A stretch of DNA of 64,000 nt from assembly GCF_001984105.1 (NCBI RefSeq), contig NZ_MTQM01000008.1, positions 558,001-622,000 of the forward strand, given 5' to 3'. The translations under genes were made by a program, and so were the position numbers. Position 1 is the first letter of the stretch; each line of letters starts with the position of its first letter. This DNA is from Microbacterium sp. CSI-V (GTDB lineage: Bacteria > Actinomycetota > Actinomycetes > Actinomycetales > Microbacteriaceae). Below are positions 27,009 to 36,022 of the stretch, in pieces. The notes under the pieces were generated by a model, which ran no database searches, was not told where the DNA came from, and saw only the letters and a program-made list of their open reading frames with translations.

Positions 27009-28334
27009 ATGACCGTCGATCGCGCACCCGAGCGCCCGCGGGTCGTGCTGTATTCGGCATCCCTCGTCGTCCCGATCACCGCCCCGCCCATCGTCGAGGG
27101 GGCGATCGCCGTCGCCGGCGGGCGCATCCGTCACGTCGGCGACCGCGAGTGGGTGCGGCACGAGCTGCGCCAGCGCGGCGTCGACTTCGACGAGGTGCAC
27201 TGGCCCGGCATCCTGACGCCCGGCCTCGTCAACGCGCACTCGCACCTCCAGTACACCGGCATGGCCGAGGTCGGGCGCGGCTCCTACACAGGGTTCGAAG
27301 ACTGGGCCGCGGCCTTCCAGCCGGTCTACGAGTCGGGCCTGGATTGGGCGATGGATGCCAGGGCGGGCGCCGCGCAGATGATCGCCGCCGGCACGACCGC
27401 GGTGGCCGACATCGTGACCGACGTCGAGGCGGCATCCGCGTTGCATGACGCTCGGCTCCACGGCATCACCTACTGGGAGGTGATGAGCTGGACCAACGCC
27501 GCGTGGGCCGAGCGGGGGAGGGCCGAGGTCGAGGCGCGGCTGGACTCGCTGCCGTCGCCGCCCGGAACCGGCCTGTCGCCGCACGCGCCGTATTCGCTCG
27601 ACGTCGAGCCGCTGCTCGAGATCCCCGACATCGTGCGCGAGCGGGGGAGCCGGCTGCACATCCACCTCGGCGAGGCCGCGTTCGAGCGCGAGCACGGAGA
27701 GGCGCTGCCGTGGCGGGAGCGGCGTCCGGCGAGCTTCCAGGCGTTGCGCGACGAGGGCTTCGGGACGGGCGCGACGGAGTTCGTCGACGAGCTCGGCGTG
27801 CTCGGGCCCGACTGCCACATCGCCCACGGCGTCTACATGACGGCGCGCGACCGGTCTGTCCTGCGGCAGCGGGGGACCACCGTGGCCCTGTGTCCGCGGT
27901 CGAACGCCGTGATCGGACTCGACGAGCCGCCCGTCGCGGCGTACCTCGTGGAGGGCAACGCGATCGCGGTCGGCACCGACTCGCTGTCGTCGACTCCGTC
28001 GCTGGATCTGCTGGGCGACGTGGCCGCACTGCACCGTCTGGCGCGGCACCAGGGCTACGCCCACCGCGACCTGTCGGCGCTGCTGCTCCGCGCCGCGACG
28101 CTCGGGGGAGCCCACGCCATGGGACTCGACACCGGGCCGCAGCGCACCGGCTACCTCGCCGTGGGTGCCGTGGCCGACCTCGCGTTCTTCGACGTCGACG
28201 TGGCCGCCGCCGACGACATGATCGAGCGGCTCGTGGTCGACGGCGCCGGGCGCGCGGCCGCGACGTTCATCGACGGCGAGGTGCGCTTCGCATCCCCCGC
28301 TTTCACCCGAGAGACCGGAGTGTCCCGTGACTGA
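27009..28334 (+). CDS. Amidohydrolase (ATZ/TRZ-type deaminase-like)
   Basis: A 441-residue protein from ATG 27009. Metal-site motifs: GLVNAHSHLQYTGM (HxH), LHIHLGEAAFE, CHIAHGVYM and GTDSLSSTPSLD. The order and the SNAVIGLDEPPV segment fit the SsnA/TrzA/S-adenosylhomocysteine-deaminase branch, which removes amino groups from purine-like or other cyclic substrates. The cupin gene overlaps its 3' end by 8 bases. Substrate unknown. Confidence 0.87.
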   Translation: MTVDRAPERPRVVLYSASLVVPITAPPIVEGAIAVAGGRIRHVGDREWVRHELRQRGVDFDEVHWPGILTPGLVNAHSHLQYTGMAEVGRGSYTGFEDWAAAFQPVYESGLDWAMDARAGAAQMIAAGTTAVADIVTDVEAASALHDARLHGITYWEVMSWTNAAWAERGRAEVEARLDSLPSPPGTGLSPHAPYSLDVEPLLEIPDIVRERGSRLHIHLGEAAFEREHGEALPWRERRPASFQALRDEGFGTGATEFVDELGVLGPDCHIAHGVYMTARDRSVLRQRGTTVALCPRSNAVIGLDEPPVAAYLVEGNAIAVGTDSLSSTPSLDLLGDVAALHRLARHQGYAHRDLSALLLRAATLGGAHAMGLDTGPQRTGYLAVGAVADLAFFDVDVAAADDMIERLVVDGAGRAAATFIDGEVRFASPAFTRETGVSRD

Positions 28335-28758
28335 CGACCGCCCCACCACCGCCCGGCTGCTCGACCTCGAGCAGCACCCCGAGGGCGGATGGTTCCGCCG
28401 CATGTGGACCGGCACGTACGCGGTCGACACCCCCGCGGGTGCGCGTCCCGCGGCGACGCTGATCCACTACCTGCTGACCCCGGGCGAGCACAGCGCGTGG
28501 CACGTCGTGACGAGCGACGAGGTGTGGCTGTGGCACGGACCGGGGCGGCTCGAACTGTCGTTCGGCGGCGATGGGGCTGCGCCTTCGGATGCCGTTCCGG
28601 TCGTCCTCGGCGCGGACCTCGCGGCGGGGGAGAGGCTGCAGGCAACCGTCCCCGCGGGCGTCTGGCAGTCGGCGCGTCTCGTCGACGACGCCGAAGCGGT
28701 CGTGAGCTGCCTCGTTTCGCCGGGGTTCAGCTTCGAGGACTGGCGCCTGGCCGACTGA
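28327..28758 (+). CDS. DUF985-type cupin
   Basis: A 143-residue protein from GTG 28327 inside the end of the amidohydrolase gene. LLDLEQHPEGGWFRRMW, IHYLLTPGEHSAWHVV, DEVWLWHGPGRLEL and VPAGVWQSARL are the signature of the DUF985/cupin_5 family. The His residues and Glu could bind a metal. The overlap suggests a joint pathway with the amidohydrolase; the reaction is unknown. Confidence 0.88.
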   Translation: MTDDRPTTARLLDLEQHPEGGWFRRMWTGTYAVDTPAGARPAATLIHYLLTPGEHSAWHVVTSDEVWLWHGPGRLELSFGGDGAAPSDAVPVVLGADLAAGERLQATVPAGVWQSARLVDDAEAVVSCLVSPGFSFEDWRLAD

Positions 28759-28808
28759 GGCACCGCGCGGCGCGTTCGGCCCGCGGCCGCGGCGTCGCGC
28801 GCTGCGCG

Positions 28809-28862
28809 AGCGGAGGAGTTTCTGCCGAGGGAGGACGCCGCCGCGGGTTTCGCTCCTCCGCT
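28809..28862. repeat. AGCGGAGGAG palindrome
   Basis: A perfect 10-bp stem (AGCGGAGGAG / CTCCTCCGCT) with a GC-rich loop of 34 bases, in the convergent gap between the cupin and the repeat-rich surface protein. A further CTCCTCCC follows at 28871. Confidence 0.55.
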
Positions 28863-28939
28863 GGCCGATTCTCCTCCCCAGTGCGGGGCGTGGCCGCGGT
28901 CGCGGCGTCGACCGGGCGGCCGACGCCGGACATGCCGGA

Positions 28940-28979
28940 CACCGGATGCCATGCCCCCAATGAGTCACGGCATCCGGTG
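28940..28979. terminator. Bidirectional hairpin terminator
   Basis: A perfect 11-bp stem (CACCGGATGCC / GGCATCCGGTG) with an 18-base loop, about 40 bases past the stop of the minus-strand surface-protein gene and between converging genes. Confidence 0.7.
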
Positions 28980-29017
28980 CCCCGTCGGGAGAGGCCGGAG
29001 CCCCTCCTCAACGGGTG

Positions 29018-30544
29018 TCAGGCAGTGAGGCGGCGACGGATGACCAGCGCCCCTCCGATGGCCAGCAGGAGCAGAGCTGCGGTGAGCAGACCCCACACCA
29101 TGCCGCCGCTGACTCCGGTGACGGCGAGCGAACCCTGAGCCGCGGCCGTCGACGACACCGCCGCCGACGACGACACGGACGCGACCGAGCCGGTCACGCC
29201 GGACGTTCCGGGCATGCCCGGGGTTCCGGGGGTGCCGGGCGTTCCGGGCGTTCCCGGGGTTCCCGGGGTTCCGGGGGTGCCGGGCGTTCCGGGCGTTCCC
29301 GGGGTTCCGGGGGTTCCGGGCGTGCCCGGGGTTCCCGGGGTTCCGGGCGTACCCGGGGTTCCGGTCTCCGAACCCGTCGTGGTGCTGTCGCCGATGATCG
29401 ACACCGCGTTGCCGCCGATGGTGACGGGCAGGTTGATCGGGATGATCAGCTGGTTGCCGCCGAGGATGCTGTCGGTGCCGTCGGTGGTGACGTCGCCGAT
29501 CAGGCCGCCGGAGCCGCCGCCGGTGGTGGTGGCGTCCTCGGAGGTGCTGTCGCCGATGCCGGAGACCGCGTTTCCGCCGATGGTGACGGGTAGGTTGATC
29601 GGGATGATCAGCTGGTTGCCGCCGAGGATGCTGTCGGTGCCGTCGGTGGTGACGTCGCCGACGCCGCCCGTGGAGCCGCCGCCGGTGGTGGTGGCGTTCT
29701 CGGTGTGGCTGTCTCCGATGCCGGACACGGCGTTCCCGCCGATGGTGACGGGCAGGCTGATCGGGGCGATCAGCTGGTTGCCGCCACCGAGGCTGTCGGT
29801 GCCGTCGGTCTCGACGTCGCCGACGCCGCCGCCCGAGCCACCGCCGGTGGTGGTGGCATCCTCGGTGTGGCTGTCTCCGATGACCGAGACGGCGTTGCCG
29901 CCGATGGTGACGGGAACCGACACGGGCAGGACGGCCTGGTTGCCGCCGAGCACGCTGTCGGTGCCGTCCGTCTCGATGTCGCCGGCGCCGCTCGAGGCGG
30001 AGCCGCCGGTGGTGGTGGCATCCTCGGTGTGGCTGTCTCCGATGACCGAGACGGCGTTGCCGCCGACGGTGACGGGCGCCGAGACCGGAGCCTCGACCTG
30101 GTTGCCGCCGCCGAGGCTGTCGGTGCCGTCGGTGGTGACGTCACCCGAGCCGCCCGAGGCCGAGCCGCCCGTGGTGTCGGCGTCCGACGAGTGGCTGTCG
30201 CCGATGACCGAGACGGCGTTGCCGCCGACGGTCACGGGCACATCCACCGAGACGATGCCTTGGTTGCCGCCGAGGATGCTGTCGCCTCCGTCGGTGCTGG
30301 CTTCCGGCGCCGGCTGTGACGCGGGCGCCGAGGTCTCGGCATCCGAGGAATGGCTGTCTCCGATGACCGACACGGCGTTGCCGCCGATGGTGACGGGCAG
30401 GTCGACCGAGATGATCGCCTGATCGCCCGAGAGGAGGCCGTCGGTGCCCGACGTCTCCGCGGCATTGGCCATGCCGGCTCCGACGACGGCCAAGCCGCCG
30501 CCGATCAGCGCGCCGAGGATGGCACGCGAGTAGATCTTGCGCAT
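29018..30544 (-). CDS. Chaplin-like repeat surface protein with LAVTG sorting signal
   Basis: A 508-residue exported protein from ATG 30544 (AGGAGAG upstream). The signal peptide [20 protein letters not shown] ends near ANA. Seven repeats of roughly 45-50 residues follow, each with a core such as [16 protein letters not shown] and a linker [11 protein letters not shown]; the core resembles the chaplin/DUF320 motif but lacks its Cys. About 16 GTP tripeptides form a collagen-like stalk. The end is LAVTG, a hydrophobic helix and a basic tail (IRRRLTA), matching a sortase E-type LAxTG wall anchor. Probable role: surface coat or adhesion, by analogy. Confidence 0.85.
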   Translation of the reverse strand: MRKIYSRAILGALIGGGLAVVGAGMANAAETSGTDGLLSGDQAIISVDLPVTIGGNAVSVIGDSHSSDAETSAPASQPAPEASTDGGDSILGGNQGIVSVDVPVTVGGNAVSVIGDSHSSDADTTGGSASGGSGDVTTDGTDSLGGGNQVEAPVSAPVTVGGNAVSVIGDSHTEDATTTGGSASSGAGDIETDGTDSVLGGNQAVLPVSVPVTIGGNAVSVIGDSHTEDATTTGGGSGGGVGDVETDGTDSLGGGNQLIAPISLPVTIGGNAVSGIGDSHTENATTTGGGSTGGVGDVTTDGTDSILGGNQLIIPINLPVTIGGNAVSGIGDSTSEDATTTGGGSGGLIGDVTTDGTDSILGGNQLIIPINLPVTIGGNAVSIIGDSTTTGSETGTPGTPGTPGTPGTPGTPGTPGTPGTPGTPGTPGTPGTPGTPGTPGTPGMPGTSGVTGSVASVSSSAAVSSTAAAQGSLAVTGVSGGMVWGLLTAALLLLAIGGALVIRRRLTA

Positions 30545-30625
30545 GAGAGTTCTCTCCTGAGTTGTGAATGAGGTGCGCGGAACGCGCGGGACCGTCTGTC
30601 GTGCCGGGGCACGACGCGGCCCGCC

Positions 30626-31660
30626 TCAGTCAGGGGAGACGTCGGTGGCGAAGGTGGGAGCGCCGGGGAGATCGTCGTCGACGAGTGCGCTGCGGAAGAG
30701 AAGAACGAAGGTCGGCGAGCCGGAACGGTCGTCGAGGCGCGCGGCGGTGGGCCCGCCGGCTGCCGACGAGAAGGATGCCGAAGCCGAACCCGGGATGCCA
30801 TCGCCCAGGCCGTAGCCAACGGGCGTCTCGGTGAGCGGCGTCGTGCCGTGGGCAGAGGTGTGGCCCGGGACGCTGTCCGTCGCGGTCGCGGCGAAGGCTT
30901 CGGCGGGCGCCTCGACTGGCGCGGCCGTGGCGTTGATGGCGCTCGGCACGGCCGCGGGGCGAGCTGCGGATGCCGTGGCGGGAGCCGGGACGAAGCCCTC
31001 GGCGGGATGGTCGGTCTGCGTCGGCGTCGAGGGGTCGATGCCCCCGCCGGGGAGCGAGCCGCCGCCCGGGAGGGTAGGGAGGATCGGGTCGGTGGAGGGC
31101 GCCGTTCCGACGACCACCGGAAGTGTCCCGTCGACGGTGTCGACCACGCCGGTGACGACGTCGTCGAGGCCGATGCCCGAGACGATTCCGCCCACGACCG
31201 GGACCGCGACGACGGTATCGACCACCGGGGTGACGATCGTTCCGACGACCTCCGACGAGGCGACGTCCGACACGGTGTCGGTGACCGTGTCGACGGCGCT
31301 CGCCGCGGTGTCGTCGACCGTGTCGACCACGGTGTTCACGGTGTCGACCGTGGTCTCGGTGACCGCGCGGACCGGCTCGCTCACGGGCGCGGGGACGACC
31401 TCTGCGACGGGAGCCGTCACGGGCTCGACCGCCTGGACCACGGATGCCACGGTGTCGTCGACCACGCCGCCGACGGCCCCGGTGGTGCTGTTCACGGTGT
31501 CGGAGACGAGGCCGAGGAGACCGGAGCCGGAGTCGTCGTTCGCCGACGCGGAGGACGACGAGAAAGTGAGGGAGAGGAACACCCAGGCCAGTGCCGCGAC
31601 GAACGTCCACCCGAGCACGCGGAGCGCCGGGATCGCGCTTCGCCGGGTCACGGCATCCAT
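30626..31660 (-). CDS. Exported Val/Thr/Asp-repeat protein
   Basis: About 344 residues. I chose ATG 31660 since GGGGAG lies six bases upstream; the frame extends further without one. A signal or anchor helix (LGWTFVAALAWVFLSLTF) ends near ASA. The next 120 residues repeat VDTV-type words (VDTVNTVVDTVDDT), predicted amphipathic, then an Ala/Pro-rich low-complexity tail. No Cys. It lies upstream of the chaplin-like gene on the same strand, so both may be surface components. Confidence 0.7.
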   Translation of the reverse strand: MDAVTRRSAIPALRVLGWTFVAALAWVFLSLTFSSSSASANDDSGSGLLGLVSDTVNSTTGAVGGVVDDTVASVVQAVEPVTAPVAEVVPAPVSEPVRAVTETTVDTVNTVVDTVDDTAASAVDTVTDTVSDVASSEVVGTIVTPVVDTVVAVPVVGGIVSGIGLDDVVTGVVDTVDGTLPVVVGTAPSTDPILPTLPGGGSLPGGGIDPSTPTQTDHPAEGFVPAPATASAARPAAVPSAINATAAPVEAPAEAFAATATDSVPGHTSAHGTTPLTETPVGYGLGDGIPGSASASFSSAAGGPTAARLDDRSGSPTFVLLFRSALVDDDLPGAPTFATDVSPD

Positions 31661-31868
31661 GTCTGACTCCCCATAGTCCATAGACACTCGCCTATGACGT
31701 GTCTATGGCGGGCGACTCTACGCCGGTCCCCCGGAGAAGGCCAGAGGCTCAGGGAACGCCCAGTTACCACGCGGTGTCGACCGGGGAACCGACCGACACG
31801 CCGCACGTGAACATAACTTGACAGCCGCCGCGGTTCTCACTAGCTGTTCCGCGAAGTTATCCCCCGTG

Positions 31869-32068
31869 TTGTCCACACACTTTTGTCAAGTCGAGCAACC
31901 TTCAACCCATTCTTCAACCAGGATTCCCACAGCTTTCCTGTGGAGAGAGAAACACCAGATCAGAGGATTCTTCGAGAGACAGTTTCCACATCATCCACGG
32001 AGTTGTCCACAGGAGTTGTGCACAGCAATCGCGGCGTTTCTCTCAAGCTGTCCACAGAGTTATCCACA
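31869..32068 (+). promoter_or_regulatory. DnaA-box-like cluster upstream of dnaB
   Basis: Five 9-mers close to the DnaA box lie in one orientation: TTGTCCACA at 31869 and 32003, TTGTGCACA at 32016, CTGTCCACA at 32048 and TTATCCACA (the exact consensus) at 32060. Weaker relatives occur at 31857 and 31991. Four boxes fall in 66 bases. The whole gap 31661-32263 is less GC-rich than its surroundings and has no convincing gene. Function could be DnaA control of dnaB or DnaA titration. oriC is unlikely, because dnaA, dnaN and rpmH are absent. Confidence 0.7.
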
Positions 32069-32263
32069 GGGCTGTTTGCGTGGAGGAGGGGCGGTCCTTA
32101 GCGTGGGTGCATCCCATCGGGCACACCCGCTCCACTCACGCGCGTCGATGTCGGAGGTCGGTGATTTGATGCTGCCCGAGGTCGTCATCCGATGCGTCGA
32201 TTGCGCTTCCTGTGCGCGAATCGGCCGGTGGGGGAGTGCGTCCGAAACTGAGAAGGAGTGCCT

Positions 32264-33634
32264 GTGTCGATCACCGACATCGCCAACGAGCGTCTCGGAG
32301 GGTCGTCGCCGCGGCCGGAGCGCACCCCGCCGCACGACATCCTGGCGGAGCAGAGCGCCCTGGGCGGAATGCTGCTGTCGAAGGACGCCGTGGCCGACGT
32401 CATCGAGACGCTCCGCGGGCCCGACTTCTACGTGCCGAAGCACGAGCTGATCTTCGAGGCGATCCTCACGCTCTACTCGCACGGCGAGCCGACCGACGTC
32501 GTCGCCGTCACCGACGAGCTGATCAAGACCGGTGAGCTGCAGCGCGCCGGTGGTGCCGACTACCTGCACACGCTCACCTCGATCGTGCCGACGGCCGCCA
32601 ACGCCGGCTACTACGCGTCGATCGTCGCCGAGCGCGCGCTGCTGCGCCGCCTGGTCGAGGCGGGCACGCGCATCGTGCAGATGGGTTACGCGGGCGAGGG
32701 CGACCCGACCGAGCTCGTCAACAGCGCGCAGGCCGAGATCTACAACGTGTCGGGCGACGACAGCGCCGAAGATTACATCCCCCTGACGATGGCGGTGGAT
32801 GCCGCGGTCGAAGAGATCGAGGCCGCTCGCGGTCGCGACGGGTCGATGACCGGCATCCCGACCGGCTTCGCCGGGCTCGACCAGCTGACCAACGGTCTGC
32901 ACCCGGGTCAGATGATCGTGCTCGCCGCGCGTCCCGCCATGGGTAAGTCGACGCTAGCGCTCGACTTCGCCCGCGCCGCCGCGATCAAGTCGAACGCGCC
33001 CTGCATCTTCTTCTCGCTCGAGATGGGGCGCAGTGAGATCGCGATGCGCCTGCTGAGCGCCGAGGGATCGATCCCGCTGCAGAGCATGCGCAAGGGCACG
33101 CTCGACTCGCGCGACTGGACGACGGTGGCCTCGACCCGCGGTCGCATCAACGACGCGCCCCTGTACATCGACGACAGCCCGAACATGACGCTGGTCGAGA
33201 TCCGCGCGAAGTGCCGACGCCTGAAGCAGCGCGAGGGTCTGAAGATGGTGGTCATCGACTACCTTCAGCTGCTCACGAGCGGCAAGCGCGTCGAGTCGCG
33301 TCAGCAGGAGGTCAGTGAGTTCTCGCGTGCGCTGAAGCTGATGGCGAAGGAGCTGCAGGTTCCGGTCATCGCGCTGTCGCAGCTGAACCGTGGTGCCGAG
33401 CAGCGCGCCGACAAGAAGCCCGCGCTGTCCGACCTGCGTGAGTCGGGATCGATCGAGCAGGATGCCGACATGGTCGTGCTCCTCCACCGCGAGGCCGCGT
33501 ACGAGAAGGACTCGCCGCGTGCCGGCGAGGCCGACCTGATCGTGGCGAAGCACCGTAACGGCCCGACCGACACGATCACCGTGGCGTTCCAGGGGCACTA
33601 CTCCCGGTTCGCCGACATGGCGCCGGGGATGTAG
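32264..33634 (+). CDS. dnaB: Replicative DNA helicase DnaB
   Basis: A 456-residue DnaB from GTG 32264; AAGGAG at 32253-32258 favours it over the GTG at 32258. The N-terminal domain contains PPHDILAEQSALGGMLL. The RecA-like domain has Walker A ARPAMGKST near residue 224, Walker B VVIDYLQLL, SLEMGRSEIAMRLL and SQLNRGAEQR. There is no intein. Its position after the rpsF-rplI cluster is typical of actinobacteria, though here six genes intervene. Confidence 0.98.
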   Translation: MSITDIANERLGGSSPRPERTPPHDILAEQSALGGMLLSKDAVADVIETLRGPDFYVPKHELIFEAILTLYSHGEPTDVVAVTDELIKTGELQRAGGADYLHTLTSIVPTAANAGYYASIVAERALLRRLVEAGTRIVQMGYAGEGDPTELVNSAQAEIYNVSGDDSAEDYIPLTMAVDAAVEEIEAARGRDGSMTGIPTGFAGLDQLTNGLHPGQMIVLAARPAMGKSTLALDFARAAAIKSNAPCIFFSLEMGRSEIAMRLLSAEGSIPLQSMRKGTLDSRDWTTVASTRGRINDAPLYIDDSPNMTLVEIRAKCRRLKQREGLKMVVIDYLQLLTSGKRVESRQQEVSEFSRALKLMAKELQVPVIALSQLNRGAEQRADKKPALSDLRESGSIEQDADMVVLLHREAAYEKDSPRAGEADLIVAKHRNGPTDTITVAFQGHYSRFADMAPGM

Positions 33635-33662
33635 TCGGTTCACCGACCGAATCGGGTGACTC

Positions 33663-34358
33663 GTGAAGCTCCTCCTGACCTCCGGCGGAATCATGAACGA
33701 CAGCATTCGTTCGGCGCTCGTCGAGCTGCTCGGTCGGCCGATCGAAGAGTCTCGCGCGCTGGTCGTTCCGACCGCGCAGTGGGGACACCCGATGTGCTCG
33801 CCGGAGAGCGTGTGGCGCACGGTCGCGGGCCGGTGGGGCGCGCAGGCCGGTCTCGTCGATCTGGGCTGGAAGTCGGTCGGCGTCCTCGAGCTCACGGCGT
33901 TGCCCACCATCGGCGAGGAACGGTGGATGCCATGGGTCCGCGAAGCCGACGTGCTGCTGGTGGATGGCGGCGAGGCGGTCTACCTGGCGCACTGGATGCG
34001 GGAGTCCGGGTTCGCGGCGCTTCTCCCGTCGCTCCGCGACACGGTCTGGGTCGGTGTGAGCGGCGGCAGCATGGTGTTGACACCGCGCATCGGGCCCGAG
34101 TTCGTCGAGTGGCGACCGGACGGCACCGACGAGACGCTCGGCCTCGTCGACTTCTCGATCTTTCCGCACCTGGACTATCCGGGCTGGTCGTTCAACACCA
34201 GCGAGAACGCACGGCGGTGGGCGGCGAACATCGCCGGGCCGGCCTACGCGATCGACGACCAGACGGCTCTCGCGGTGGTCGGCACTGACGTGCGGGTGGT
34301 CTCCGAGGGGCGCTGGGAGTTCTTCGACGGCGGTCCGGGCGAGCGCGGACGGGCGTAG
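33663..34358 (+). CDS. Peptidase S51 (PepE-like)
   Basis: A 231-residue protein from GTG 33663. The nucleophile elbow is GVSGGSMVL near residue 134, with Ser as nucleophile. LLVDGGEAVYLAHW and an FPHLDYPGW segment match the peptidase E/cyanophycinase fold, where the later His completes the catalytic set. Members cleave Asp-X dipeptides or act on unknown peptides. It lies 28 bases after dnaB but is probably unrelated in function. Confidence 0.83.
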   Translation: MKLLLTSGGIMNDSIRSALVELLGRPIEESRALVVPTAQWGHPMCSPESVWRTVAGRWGAQAGLVDLGWKSVGVLELTALPTIGEERWMPWVREADVLLVDGGEAVYLAHWMRESGFAALLPSLRDTVWVGVSGGSMVLTPRIGPEFVEWRPDGTDETLGLVDFSIFPHLDYPGWSFNTSENARRWAANIAGPAYAIDDQTALAVVGTDVRVVSEGRWEFFDGGPGERGRA

Positions 34359-34501
34359 CATCCGGGGCCCCGCCACACTAGGGAGCATCCGTGCCGTGAG
34401 GGAGTCCCTGTCAATACACCCCCCGAGGGGGTCTCCCACCCCGCGCGTCGACCCGATTCACTCGGACGCAGACGTATTCCCGCGGTCGGACGGAGGACGC
34501 T

Positions 34502-35059
34502 GTGACACGAAGACCAGGCCCGTGGATGGTGGTGCCCGTGGCGGCATCCCTGATGCTCGCACTCGGTATGACCGCCTGCAGCGGCGCGACAGGTCGACCC
34601 GAGGACGACACGTCGGCCTCCCCACCCGAGGAGGCGCCGGCGGCTGAGACGAGCGCTCCCGCCGCGACTCCGGCGCCGGAAGAGACGGGCGACGAGGTCG
34701 TGGGAACGTCGGTGCGATTCACCACCGGCGACGTCGACATCGAGGTGATCATCGATGAGGACACCCCCACGACCCGGTCATTCCTGGCGATGCTGCCGAT
34801 GACGCTGGAATTCTCCGACTTCGGCGGCAAGGAGAAGGTCGCAACTCCCACCGGCGAGTGGGACTTCACCGACGCGGCAGGTGTGAACCCCCAGGTGGGG
34901 GATCTGTTCTCCTACACGCCCTGGGGAAACCTCGGGTTCTTCTACAACACGGACGGCAACACGTTCGACGCCTCCCTGACCCGGATCGGGTCGACCACCG
35001 ATGTCGACCAGATCGAACTGCTCGACGGCCAGCGGGTCACCATCGCCATCGCACGCTGA
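34502..35059 (+). CDS. Cyclophilin-like-fold lipoprotein
   Basis: A 185-residue protein from GTG 34502 with CGGAGGA upstream. The lipobox GMTAC is near residue 26, then a 45-residue Pro/Ala/Glu linker. The C-terminal 110 residues (VRFTTGDVDIEVIIDEDTPT, SFLAMLPMTLEFSDFGGKEK, YTPWGNLGFFY) match the cyclophilin-like domain family known from bacterial lipoproteins. The residues of true peptidyl-prolyl isomerases are not obvious. Substrate or role unknown. Confidence 0.8.
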   Translation: MTRRPGPWMVVPVAASLMLALGMTACSGATGRPEDDTSASPPEEAPAAETSAPAATPAPEETGDEVVGTSVRFTTGDVDIEVIIDEDTPTTRSFLAMLPMTLEFSDFGGKEKVATPTGEWDFTDAAGVNPQVGDLFSYTPWGNLGFFYNTDGNTFDASLTRIGSTTDVDQIELLDGQRVTIAIAR

Positions 35060-35257
35060 GAAGGGTGCGTCCGGCGATGACACCGCACCCGCCGACGCTC
35101 ATCTGGCGAGTCTGCCCTCGGATGTCGCCGTGGTGGGCCTCAGGACCCTCGCCGCCTCCGCCGAGCACACCGGCATCACCTTCCCGCAGGCAGCTGACCC
35201 ACCCATGTGCTCCTCGGAGGGAGCCAAGCCGCACCCGCCGCGGTGGGCGGGCGCCTG

Positions 35258-35836
35258 TCACTCCACCCAGAACCCCACCGCGCACAGCAACCGCGTCTCG
35301 TCGTCCGCGCCGGCGGGCGGCTCGATCGCCGGCGGGAACACGCCCCACTGACGCCACTCGTCGGCGTGCGGAACGACGTGTTCGTTGAGCCCGTCGATCA
35401 GTTCGGGGGAGAGGTGGAACGGGATGCCGAAGTGCTTCGCGATCGCGTACGCCTGGAACGCGCGGTAGGTCGCCATGTGCGCGAAACCCTCGCCCGCCGG
35501 GTAGTCGCCGTACGTGAACCGGAACGTCTCCGCGAACTCGCCCGTGCGAACGGCCGCTGTAGCCACGTCGTTCAGCGCGTCGTACGAGGCGATCGGGTCG
35601 TCGCCGAGCAGGTCGGCGTCGGCGTACGGGTCGCCGTCGGCGGCGGCGCGTCCGGCGATCACGTCGGGGATCCACGCTTCGTCGTAGGCGTGCCGGCCGA
35701 TAATGCCGAGCAGCGTCGGCGATTCGAGCTGGCTCCACTCCTTCGGAACGGGGGCCGAGAAGTCGGCGGGATCGATGCGGTCGATGACTTCGCGAATGGC
35801 GGCGTCGGCATGGAGGAAGAGCTCGTCCGGTTTCAT
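35258..35836 (-). CDS. DinB/maleylpyruvate-isomerase-like protein
   Basis: About 192 residues from ATG 35836 (MKPDELFLHADAAI); the longer frame adds an unlikely head. A four-helix bundle is suggested by LFLHADAAIREVIDRIDPADF, LLGIIGRHAYDEAWIPDVIA and YRAFQAYAIAKHFGI. In this superfamily His residues on the helices hold a metal and many members act with mycothiol, the actinobacterial thiol. The substrate is unknown. Confidence 0.72.
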   Translation of the reverse strand: MKPDELFLHADAAIREVIDRIDPADFSAPVPKEWSQLESPTLLGIIGRHAYDEAWIPDVIAGRAAADGDPYADADLLGDDPIASYDALNDVATAAVRTGEFAETFRFTYGDYPAGEGFAHMATYRAFQAYAIAKHFGIPFHLSPELIDGLNEHVVPHADEWRQWGVFPPAIEPPAGADDETRLLCAVGFWVE

Positions 35837-35899
35837 GGCGCCGACCGTACTCCCGGCCGCCGACATCGACCAGGCCCCGGGAGTACTGTTCACTCATCC

Positions 35900-35977
35900 G
35901 TGCTGAAGCCTGAGGAGGTGGTCCCCGTGAACGAATCGACGTGGGTGCTCCTCGGCGGAGTCACGGTCGGGCGCTAG
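35900..35977 (+). CDS. Possible 25-residue leader peptide (or 16 from GTG 35927)
   Basis: GTG 35900 or GTG 35927 opens a short frame ending at TAG 35977. GAGGAGG lies about 7 bases before GTG 35927, one of the best ribosome-binding sites in the window. From 35927 the peptide is MNESTWVLLGGVTVGR. Directly after the stop comes a 9-bp hairpin and then the hydrolase gene. This arrangement fits a translated leader with an attenuator, but such ORFs also arise by chance. Confidence 0.4.
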   Translation: MLKPEEVVPVNESTWVLLGGVTVGR

Positions 35978-35983
35978 GTCGCC

Positions 35984-36010
35984 CGGGAGCACCCCCACCC
36001 CGTGCTCCCG
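35984..36010 (+). promoter_or_regulatory. Hairpin between leader ORF and hydrolase start
   Basis: A perfect 9-bp stem (CGGGAGCAC / GTGCTCCCG) with a 9-base loop, seven bases after the leader ORF stop and abutting the GAAAGG site of the hydrolase gene. A ribosome stalled on the leader could alter its folding and so the hydrolase's translation. Confidence 0.45.
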
Positions 36011-36022
36011 AAAGGCATGACC

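Noticed and set aside
29214..30422. 402-codon plus-strand ORF opposite the chaplin-like gene
   Set aside because: It mirrors the repeats of the minus-strand gene (VPGVPG repeats) and has no ribosome-binding site. The minus gene has a signal peptide and sorting signal.
31661..32263. Chromosomal replication origin (oriC)
   Set aside because: DnaA boxes are present but dnaA, dnaN, recF, gyrB and rpmH are absent from the 64 kb. In actinobacteria oriC lies by dnaA.
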